From: DATBDE01 sp036270095
GTDB taxonomy: Bacteria; Actinomycetota; Thermoleophilia; Solirubrobacterales; Solirubrobacteraceae
NCBI GenBank assembly: GCA_036270095.1
Contig: DATBDE010000016.1
Coordinates: forward strand, 1-32,532
DNA: 32,532 nt
Direction: 5' to 3'
The translations under genes and the position numbers were made by a program. Numbering within the stretch: position 1 is the first letter of the stretch; the number at the start of each line of letters is the position of its first letter. Positions 16,190 through 22,123 of this stretch are shown here, in pieces. The notes under the pieces were generated by a model. The model saw only the letters and a program-made list of their open reading frames with translations, was not told where the DNA came from and searched no databases.

Positions 16190-17284
16190 GTGGCGTCCGA
16201 ACCGTCCATCTCCTTCGCTCGCGGGGCCCCGTCGCTGGACATCGTCGCCGTCGACGAACTGCGCGCCGCAGCCGACCGCGCCTTCGGCGCCGACGCGGCT
16301 GGCACCTTCGCCTACGGCACCGCCGTCGGCTACCGGCCGCTGCGCGAGTGGATCGCGGCCAAGCACGCGGTCGCGCCCGAGCAGGTGATGGTCACCAACG
16401 GCTCGATGCAGGCCGACGCGTTCCTGTTCGACGAGCTCGTGCACGACGGCGCCGGCGTCGTGGTCGAGCGCCCGACCTACGACCGCACGCTGCTCTCCTT
16501 GCGCCAGCGCGGGGCCGACATCACCGCGATCGAGCTCGAGGACGACGGCATCGACGTCGACGCGCTGGAGGCGGCGCTGCGCGGCGGCCGCGCGCCCAAG
16601 CTCGCCCACGTCATCCCCAACTTCCAAAACCCCGCCGGCCACACCCTCTCGCTGGACAAGCGGCGCAAGCTGCTTGCGCTGGCCCGCGAGCACGACTTCG
16701 TGATCTTCGAGGACGACCCCTACGTCGACATCCGCTTCCGCGGCGAGTCGCTGCCGCGCATGCTCGAGCTCGACGAGGACGGCGGCAACGTCGTCTACGC
16801 GTGCTCGTTCTCGAAGACGGTGTGCCCGGGCATCCGCGTCGGCTACCTGGTCGGCCAGGCCGACCTGATCGGCCGCATCGTCAAGCGGGCGACGAGCACG
16901 TACATCTCGCCCTCGATGGTCTCGCAGTCGATCGTCAACGAGTTCTGCCGCTCCGGCGCGATCGAGACCTCGATCGCCACCGTCCGCGAGGCGCTGCACC
17001 AGCGCGCCGACGCGCTGGTCGCGGCGCTCGAGCGCGAGCTGCCCGACGCGCGCTTCGTGGCGCCCGACGGGGGCTACTTCCTCTGGGTGGATCTCCCCGA
17101 GGCGATCGACGTCGACGAGCTCCACGTGGCCGCGGCCGAGCGCGGCGTGCAGTTCGTCAAGGGCTCGGACTTCATGCTCGACGGCGGTGAGCACAGCCTG
17201 CGGCTGGCCTACTCCGGGGTCACGGTGGAGCAGATCGAAGAGGGCGTCCGCCGCCTCGCGGCGGCAACCGGCGCGCTGGTCTGA
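16190..17284 (+). CDS. PLP-dependent aminotransferase, class I/II (2-aminoadipate/MocR-like fold)
   Basis: The 364-aa fold-type I enzyme carries YGTAVGYRPLREWIA (about 42-56), TNGSMQADAF (PLP-phosphate region, about 67-76), NFQNPAGHT (about 144-152, substrate-carboxylate Asn), EDDPYVDIRF with the PLP-N1 Asp near 174, and SFSKTVCPGIRVGY where K209 should form the Schiff base. The pattern resembles LysN/ARO8-type and MocR aminotransferase domains without an N-terminal wHTH. It would transfer an amino group between an aromatic, aminoadipate or branched substrate and 2-oxoglutarate; which one is not clear. It starts at GTG 16190, supported by TAACCT just before. Confidence 0.88.
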   Translation: MASEPSISFARGAPSLDIVAVDELRAAADRAFGADAAGTFAYGTAVGYRPLREWIAAKHAVAPEQVMVTNGSMQADAFLFDELVHDGAGVVVERPTYDRTLLSLRQRGADITAIELEDDGIDVDALEAALRGGRAPKLAHVIPNFQNPAGHTLSLDKRRKLLALAREHDFVIFEDDPYVDIRFRGESLPRMLELDEDGGNVVYACSFSKTVCPGIRVGYLVGQADLIGRIVKRATSTYISPSMVSQSIVNEFCRSGAIETSIATVREALHQRADALVAALERELPDARFVAPDGGYFLWVDLPEAIDVDELHVAAAERGVQFVKGSDFMLDGGEHSLRLAYSGVTVEQIEEGVRRLAAATGALV

Positions 17285-17296
17285 GGAGCGGCGATT

Positions 17297-17310
17297 GGCG
17301 CGTTAGCGCC
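17297..17310 (+). other. Short hairpin downstream of the aminotransferase gene
   Basis: GGCGC and GCGCC pair around GTTA, 13 bp after the stop at 17284. There is no T-tract, so it is at best a weak transcript-end structure. The remainder of the 117-bp gap to the next gene contains a -10-like TAAGGT at 17342-17347 that would leave a leader of about 50 nt for the glycosidase gene. Confidence 0.25.
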
Positions 17311-17401
17311 TGTGATAGCGGCGCCTTCGTGTCGCCCCTACTAAGGTTCCGCGCTCCCCCGATCCTGTGCACGACGCCTGGGTTCGGGGTCCAGGGCTTT
17401 C

Positions 17402-18658
17402 ATGACCGTACGCTCCCTCGTCCCCTGGGCGCTTGCCGCCCTGCTGGTCGCCGCGCTCATGCTGGGGCGCGTCGCCCCCGCGCACGCGGCGCGCGGCATG
17501 GAGGTCGCGATCTCCGACGAGGACGCGATGGTCAACGGCAAGGGCGACACCGCGCTGGCCTACCAGACCGCGCAGGCGCTCAATGCGACCCGGATGCGCA
17601 TCCTCGTCGAGTGGTCGCGGGTCAGCGACGCCGACGACCCGACGCCGTCGCTCAACCCCGACTACGACTGGGGGCCGATCGACCGCGCAGTCGACACGGC
17701 GGCGGCGCACGGCATGCGCACCCAGCTGGCGCTGGCCGGGCCGGCGCCGGCCTACGCCTCGGCCAACGGCCAGGTCTCGATCCCGGTCTGGAGCCCCGAC
17801 CCCGCGCGCTACGCCGACTTCGCCCGCGCCGCCGCCGCGCACTTCCAGGGCCGCGTCGACCGCTACTCGATCTGGAACGAGCCCAACTACCCGTCCTGGC
17901 TCGAGCCCCAGAGCCAATCGCCGCAGCTCTACCGGGCGCTGTACGAGGCCGGCTACAACGCGATCAAGTCGGTCGACCCGAGCGCGCAGGTGCTGATCGG
18001 CGAGACCGTGCCCTACGGCGGCAAGGTCGTCATCAAGACGAAGGGCAAGAACGGCAAGACGGTCTCGCGGGGCAAGCGGCTCGGGCTCGCCACCGCGCCC
18101 CTGAAATGGCTGCGCGCGGTCGCGTGCGTCAACGCGCGCTACAAGCGCATCAACGGCTGCACACCGTTGCACGCCGACGGCTACGCCCACCACCCCTACG
18201 ACCTCGAGTTCGGTGGCGACGCGACGCCGCCGAACACGAAGAAGTTCCCCGGCGCCGACAACGCGCCGATCGAGACGTTGGGGAACCTGCGCAAGGCGCT
18301 GGACAAGCTCGCCGGCGCCGGCGCCCTGTCGACGCCGTCGGGCAAGCCGCTGGACATCTACCTGACCGAGTCGGGCTACTTCATCTCGGGCAAGCGCCGG
18401 CTGGCGCCGGCCAAGCGGGCCAAGTACCTGCCCCAGCAGTTCCAGCTCGCGGCGGCCCAGCCACGGGTGCGCGAGATGCTCCAGTACAACGTCTTCGCGC
18501 CGACGAGCGGGTTTACGACGGGCCTGTTCACGATCGACGGGACGCCGCTAGCCGAGTACAAGACGCTGCTGGCGTGGACGAAGCAGGCGGCGGCGAAGGG
18601 CCTGATCAAGCGAAACACCGGGCCGATTGATCTGCCCCCGGCGCCGCCGTCTTCGTAG
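17402..18658 (+). CDS. Secreted glycoside hydrolase, GH-A clan (cellulase/GH39-like)
   Basis: The 418-aa protein begins with a signal peptide (about 1-30, ending AHAARG). The body looks like a (beta/alpha)8 glycosidase: MRILVEWSRVSD (about 66-77), YDWGPIDRAVDTAAAHGM, the acid/base motif YSIWNEPNYPSW with E160, HADGYAHHPYD (about 257-267), and IYLTESGYF with the probable nucleophile E323. The WNEPN and TESG pair is the usual GH-A signature. The substrate is unknown; beta-xylosidase, glucanase or a polysaccharide-tailoring activity are possible. A basic loop (KTKGKNGKTVSRGKR, about 213-227) is an unusual insertion. Secreted and close to the PHP phosphatase and deacetylase, it may process the organism's own surface polysaccharide. 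Confidence 0.8.
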   Translation: MTVRSLVPWALAALLVAALMLGRVAPAHAARGMEVAISDEDAMVNGKGDTALAYQTAQALNATRMRILVEWSRVSDADDPTPSLNPDYDWGPIDRAVDTAAAHGMRTQLALAGPAPAYASANGQVSIPVWSPDPARYADFARAAAAHFQGRVDRYSIWNEPNYPSWLEPQSQSPQLYRALYEAGYNAIKSVDPSAQVLIGETVPYGGKVVIKTKGKNGKTVSRGKRLGLATAPLKWLRAVACVNARYKRINGCTPLHADGYAHHPYDLEFGGDATPPNTKKFPGADNAPIETLGNLRKALDKLAGAGALSTPSGKPLDIYLTESGYFISGKRRLAPAKRAKYLPQQFQLAAAQPRVREMLQYNVFAPTSGFTTGLFTIDGTPLAEYKTLLAWTKQAAAKGLIKRNTGPIDLPPAPPSS

Positions 18659-18679
18659 GCCGCGCGGCGCGCGGCCTAC
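18655..18679. terminator. Perfect 12-bp palindrome spanning two convergent stop codons
   Basis: GTAGGCCGCGCG, one central G (18667), then CGCGCGGCCTAC form a perfect inverted repeat. The TAG stops of the glycosidase (18656-18658) and rpiA (18678-18676) lie symmetrically inside the arms. There is no T-tract on either side, so if it ends transcription it does so without a classical U-run; it could work for both directions. Confidence 0.55.
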
Positions 18680-19323
18680 ACCCGCCGGTGCTCCACCTCC
18701 GCCCCACGGGCGACGAGCACGTCGCTCGTCAGCTGCGGCGGGAACAACCCGTGGTCGACCACGCCCGGCACGATCTCGAACCTGCGCGCGAGCGCTTCCG
18801 GGTCCCCGACCTCGCCCTGGTAGTCCGCGATCAGGCCCCCGTCGGGGCTGCGGGGCACGTCGCGCAGCGCCGTCGGATCCACCGCCCGCAGCGTCGAGGG
18901 CAGCCCGAAGGCCAGGAGCTCCAGCGGGATGGGCGCGGTCAGCCGATCCACCACCTTCGTGTGGTCGACGATCACCACGAAGCGATCGGCCGCCGCCGCC
19001 ACGATCTTCTCGCGCGTGAGGGCTCCTCCCCCGCCCTTGACCAGCCAGCCGTCGGAATCGACCTGGTCGGCCCCGTCGATGGCCACGTCGAGGCGGTCGA
19101 GCCGCTCGAACTCCTCCACCGGCAGCCCGAGCTCGCGCGCCCGCGCCGCCGTCGCCGGCGACGTGGCCACGCAGCGCAGATCGCGCAGCCCGTGCTCGGC
19201 CAGCGCCGGCAGCAGGTGCGCCACCGTCGACCCGGTGCCCAGCCCGACGCGCTGGCCGTCCGCGACCAGCGCCGCGGCGGCGCGGGCGGCGGCCTCCTTC
19301 TCGCGCTCGAGCTCCTCGCTCAG
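18676..19323 (-). CDS. rpiA: Ribose-5-phosphate isomerase A, apparently starting at CTG
   Basis: The 215-aa enzyme interconverts ribose-5-phosphate and ribulose-5-phosphate in the pentose phosphate pathway. All RpiA motifs are there: GLGTGSTV (about 24-31), DVAIDGADQVD (about 77-87), KGGGGALTREKIVA with the catalytic Lys (about 93-106) and the C-terminal VDHGLF. No ATG, GTG or TTG is available in the frame near the N-terminus. The best start is CTG at 19323-19321, overlapping the upstream regulator's TGA as CTGA, just as GTGA and ATGA do elsewhere in this window. That gives LSEELEREKEAAARAA, the expected first helix and a normal length. A sequencing error would be the alternative. Confidence 0.9.
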   Translation of the reverse strand: MSEELEREKEAAARAAAALVADGQRVGLGTGSTVAHLLPALAEHGLRDLRCVATSPATAARARELGLPVEEFERLDRLDVAIDGADQVDSDGWLVKGGGGALTREKIVAAAADRFVVIVDHTKVVDRLTAPIPLELLAFGLPSTLRAVDPTALRDVPRSPDGGLIADYQGEVGDPEALARRFEIVPGVVDHGLFPPQLTSDVLVARGAEVEHRRV

Positions 19324-20033
19324 CGCCCGTACCGGTCCTTCCCGAGCACCAGTTGCTCGGGGAGCGCGGTCCGCGGCGGCGGTGAGGGGTCGGCGAGGAC
19401 CGAGACCGTCTCGGCGACGCTCTTCGTCACCGCGTGGCGCTCGCCGGCGGCCTCGAAGGCAACTTCCTCGTCGTCGTTGGTGACCACGACGCCCTCCTGG
19501 CCTGGGTCGAGCCCGGCCTCGCGCAGGTAGATGAGCAGGTCCTCGGCCTCGTTCTCGAAGCGCAGCACCTGGACCTCTGCGCCGATCTCGACGTCGGCCA
19601 GCGGCACGCCCTCGACCCGCGCCCCGGCCTGGATCGGGTGGCCGTGGGGACAGGTCTTGGCGCTGCCGATCGCGGCGCGCATGCGCTCCTCCAGCACCGG
19701 CGACATGGCGTGCTCGAGGCGCTCGGCCTCCTCGTGGACCTCGTGCCACGGGATCCCGAGGACGTCGGTCAGGAAGCGCTCGATCAGCCGGTGACGGGAC
19801 ACGATGGTCTCCGCGTTGTCCTGCCCGCTGGGCGTGAACGCTATGGTCTTGTCGGCGGCCCGCGTGATGTAGCCGTCGCGCTCGAGGCGGCCGATCATCT
19901 CGTGCACGGTGGGCGCCGAGAGCTGCATGGCCCGGGCGACATTGGCGGCGGTCATGGGGAGTCCGGCCTCGTGGAGCCAGTAGAGGATCTGGAGGTACTC
20001 CTCCTCGGCGACCGTGACGGTGTCGGCGGTCAT
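19320..20033 (-). CDS. DtxR-family metal-dependent regulator, MntR-like metal site
   Basis: The 237-aa protein has the N-terminal winged helix (1-70; recognition helix around LSAPTVHEMIGRLERDGYI), the dimerisation and metal-binding domain (about 71-140), and a C-terminal FeoA/SH3-like domain (about 150-225). Metal residues align as H81, E85, H100, E104, E107, H108, with E12 at the N-terminal ligand. DtxR/IdeR have Met and Cys at positions 12 and 104, MntR has Asp and Glu, so manganese rather than iron is the likely co-repressor. A KTCPHGHPI segment (127-135) adds further potential ligands. ATG 20033 is chosen because TAGGCT lies 7 nt before it. Followed by rpiA with stop-start overlap. Confidence 0.88.
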   Translation of the reverse strand: MTADTVTVAEEEYLQILYWLHEAGLPMTAANVARAMQLSAPTVHEMIGRLERDGYITRAADKTIAFTPSGQDNAETIVSRHRLIERFLTDVLGIPWHEVHEEAERLEHAMSPVLEERMRAAIGSAKTCPHGHPIQAGARVEGVPLADVEIGAEVQVLRFENEAEDLLIYLREAGLDPGQEGVVVTNDDEEVAFEAAGERHAVTKSVAETVSVLADPSPPPRTALPEQLVLGKDRYGR

Positions 20034-20040
20034 ACCAAGG

Positions 20041-20046
20041 AGCCTA
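20041..20046 (-). promoter_or_regulatory. -10-like hexamer TAGGCT before the MntR-like gene
   Basis: On the minus strand TAGGCT (20046-20041) stands 7 nt before the ATG at 20033. Its first three bases are the TAG stop codon of the LysR gene. Confidence 0.5.
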
Positions 20047-20949
20047 CAAGGGGCCTCCCAACGCCCCCTTTTCATCCTCGAGCAGGCGCACGAGCACCCG
20101 CGTCGCGGGCGAGAGCACCGTGCCCCGGCGCGTCACGAACGCAAAGACGTCGAACATCGGCTCGGCCAGGGAAACGGTGCGAACGCCCTTGGGGAAGTCG
20201 GGCGCGCGCACGAACCGCGAGGCCAGCACGGTGTCGGCCAGGCCGGTCGCGACCACGCGCAGGGCCACGTCGTAGTCCTCGACCTCGATGACCGGCGTGA
20301 TTCGGCGCCCGGCCCGCTGGGCGCGCTCGGCCAGCTGCCGCCGCGCGGGGTCGTCCGTCGCGTAGCGCGAGTCGTAGAGCACGAGCGAGGCCTCGGCCAG
20401 CTGCTGGATGATCACCGGCCGGCGCGCGCGCCGCTCGTCCGTGGTCGCGTAGACGATCTCGTCGCGGGCGATCGGGCGCACGTCGAGCCCGGCGTCGTCG
20501 ATCGGCAGCGCCACCAGCCCCGCCTCGGCGGCGCCGTCGCGCACCGCGGCGGCCACGTCGACCGAGTTCTGCCCCACGAGGCGCACCCGCACGCCCGGGT
20601 GCTCGGCCCGAAACCGCTCGACCACCCGGATCACCATCCGCCGCGGCGGCCGGCCGAAGATGCCCATGGTCGCCGTGCCGGTCAGCACCTCGCGCACCCC
20701 GAGCACGGACTGGCGCGCGCGGTCGACCGCGGCCAGCGCCGCCTCGGCCTCGGGCTGCAGCGTGCGCCCCGCCTCGGTCAAGGTCAGGCCACGCGTGGTC
20801 CGCGCGAACAGCTCCACGCCGAGCTCGTCCTCGAGCCGTCGCACCTGCTCGGACAGCGACGGCTGGGCGAGGTGGAGCGCATCGGCAGCGGCCGAGAACG
20901 ACCCGTAGGTGGCGGCAGCGACGAAGTACGCGAGCTGCTGAAGCGTCAA
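20044..20949 (-). CDS. LysR family transcriptional regulator
   Basis: The 301-aa protein has the LysR N-terminal HTH, beginning MTLQQLAYFVAAATYGSFSA and containing the helix LAQPSLSEQVRRLEDELG (about 28-45), then a linker helix and a periplasmic-binding-like effector domain (about 90-290). Members bind DNA as tetramers and respond to small ligands. The start is TTG 20949, supported by TAGGCA 6 nt before it and by the canonical N-terminus. It is divergent from the 47-aa membrane protein gene at 21022, whose promoter region it may control, with autoregulation as usual in this family. Effector unknown. Confidence 0.93.
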   Translation of the reverse strand: MTLQQLAYFVAAATYGSFSAAADALHLAQPSLSEQVRRLEDELGVELFARTTRGLTLTEAGRTLQPEAEAALAAVDRARQSVLGVREVLTGTATMGIFGRPPRRMVIRVVERFRAEHPGVRVRLVGQNSVDVAAAVRDGAAEAGLVALPIDDAGLDVRPIARDEIVYATTDERRARRPVIIQQLAEASLVLYDSRYATDDPARRQLAERAQRAGRRITPVIEVEDYDVALRVVATGLADTVLASRFVRAPDFPKGVRTVSLAEPMFDVFAFVTRRGTVLSPATRVLVRLLEDEKGALGGPL

Positions 20950-20955
20950 AGGTTT

Positions 20956-20961
20956 TGCCTA
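20956..20961 (-). promoter_or_regulatory. -10-like hexamer TAGGCA before the LysR gene
   Basis: TAGGCA on the minus strand (20961-20956) lies 6 nt before the TTG start at 20949, the leaderless spacing. It is in the 72-bp divergent region with the promoter at 21009. Confidence 0.4.
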
Positions 20962-21008
20962 TCGGATCTGAAGACAACTGAAGGCTACTGCTAGAACAGA
21001 TGGCACCC

Positions 21009-21014
21009 TATCGT
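21009..21014 (+). promoter_or_regulatory. -10-like hexamer TATCGT before the 47-aa membrane protein gene
   Basis: TATCGT ends 7 nt before the ATG at 21022. The divergent LysR start is 60 bp away, so this is a probable LysR-controlled leaderless promoter. Confidence 0.5.
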
Positions 21015-21021
21015 GCTTGCC

Positions 21022-21165
21022 ATGACCACCCTTCTGGAACTCATCGCCATCGTCGTCCCCGTGGTCGGCGTGGCGTTCGCGTCGCAGCGCTGGGGCGCCG
21101 AGCAGCGTCCCGGCATGAGCGAGCGTCACCCCGAGCGCACCGGCGAGCGCTGGGCGATCCGCTAG
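21022..21165 (+). CDS. Single-pass membrane microprotein, 47 aa
   Basis: The frame from ATG 21022 to TAG 21163-21165 encodes MTTLLELIAIVVPVVGVAFA followed by a charged, Arg/Glu-rich tail ending ERWAIR. The first about 20 residues form one hydrophobic helix; the tail of 27 residues should be cytoplasmic by the positive-inside rule. No family is recognised. Support for a real gene is the leaderless-type TATCGT 7 nt before the ATG, its own divergent region with a LysR gene, and the absence of any other gene in this 229-bp interval. The stop TAG doubles as the start of the next promoter hexamer. Confidence 0.6.
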   Translation: MTTLLELIAIVVPVVGVAFASQRWGAEQRPGMSERHPERTGERWAIR

Positions 21166-21168
21166 CGT
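21163..21168 (+). promoter_or_regulatory. -10-like hexamer TAGCGT before the DNA ligase gene
   Basis: TAGCGT stands 10 nt before the GTG at 21179. Its TAG is also the stop codon of the 47-aa gene. Confidence 0.4.
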
Positions 21169-21178
21169 CAGCGCCCTC

Positions 21179-22123
21179 GTGGCGCTGCCCCTGAAGCCTC
21201 CCGTCTCGCCCCAGCTCGCCCGCTCCCGGGCTGCTCTGCCCGAGGGCGAGGGCTGGGCCTACGAGCCCAAGTGGGACGGCTTCCGCGCGCTCGCGTTCGT
21301 GGACGGCGAGCTGGACACCCTGCATTCGCGCAACGGCCGCGACCTGGGCCGCTACTTCCCCGAGCTCGACTTCCCGTCCGGGCGCTATGTCCTCGACGGC
21401 GAGATCGTCGTGTTCGGGGAAGGCGGCATCCAGGACTTCGACGCCCTGGGCCAGCGCATCCATCCCGCCCGCTCGCGCATCGCGCGCCTGGCCGGCGAGA
21501 CCCCCGCGCGCTTCATCGCGTTCGACGTGCTCGCGCGCGACGACGACACCCTGCTCGAGGTCCCGTACGAGGAGCGCCGCGCCATCCTCGAGGACCTCGT
21601 GGAGAAGCCGGTCGACTTGACCCCCTGCACGCGCGAGCGCGAGGAGGCCGAGCCCTGGCTGCACAGCGCCGAGGGCGTTATCGCCAAGCAGCTCGCCGCC
21701 CCCTACCGCCCCGGCGAGCGGACGGGGATGGTGAAGATCAAGCGCGTGCGCACGATCGACGCAGTCGTGTGCGGCTGGCGCCCGGGCAAGGAGGAGGGCA
21801 CGGTCGGCGCGCTCATCCTGGGCCTCTACGACGAGGACGGCAACCTGCGCGTGGTCGGGCACAGCTCGGGCCTGAAGGCCAAGGAGAAGCGCGACCTGGT
21901 CAAGGAGCTCGCGCCCTACGAGACCGGCAAGCGTGGCTCGGGCGAGCCCAGCCGCTGGAGCCAGGGGCGCGACCTCGAGTGGGTCGAGCTGCGCCCCGAG
22001 CTCGTGGTCGAGGTCAGCTTCGACCACGTCTCCTCCGGGCGCATCCGCCACGGGTCCAAGCTCAACCGCTGGCGCCAGGACAAGGACCCCAAGGACTGCA
22101 CCGTCGACCAGCTCTCCAGCTAG
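21179..22123 (+). CDS. ligC: ATP-dependent DNA ligase, LigC/LigD-ligase type
   Basis: The 314-aa enzyme joins DNA nicks through a ligase-adenylate. Motif I EPKWDGFRAL sets the adenylated Lys at K31; motif III-like VLDGEIVVF (about 71-79), motif IV AEGVIAKQ (about 164-171) and motif V GMVKIKR (about 182-188) follow, then an OB-fold domain (about 200-310) with WVELRPELVVEVSFD. The size is that of stand-alone LigC, or of the ligase domain of LigD without polymerase and nuclease. It starts at GTG 21179. Its stop shares CTAG with the convergent polymerase gene, so the two NHEJ modules lie tail to tail. No Ku gene is in the window. Confidence 0.92.
   Translation: MALPLKPPVSPQLARSRAALPEGEGWAYEPKWDGFRALAFVDGELDTLHSRNGRDLGRYFPELDFPSGRYVLDGEIVVFGEGGIQDFDALGQRIHPARSRIARLAGETPARFIAFDVLARDDDTLLEVPYEERRAILEDLVEKPVDLTPCTREREEAEPWLHSAEGVIAKQLAAPYRPGERTGMVKIKRVRTIDAVVCGWRPGKEEGTVGALILGLYDEDGNLRVVGHSSGLKAKEKRDLVKELAPYETGKRGSGEPSRWSQGRDLEWVELRPELVVEVSFDHVSSGRIRHGSKLNRWRQDKDPKDCTVDQLSS

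Noticed and set aside
19324..19749. Extension of the rpiA frame far upstream to an ATG at 19749
   Set aside because: The added residues are antisense-like low-complexity sequence inside the metal regulator gene (same strand, other frame) and have no RpiA similarity.
20955..21000. OxyR-like tetranucleotide pattern with 7-nt spacing in the LysR divergent region
   Set aside because: The spacing CTAT, GAAG, AAGG, TAGA is regular, but the bases do not match the ATAG/CTAT consensus and no dyad symmetry is present.
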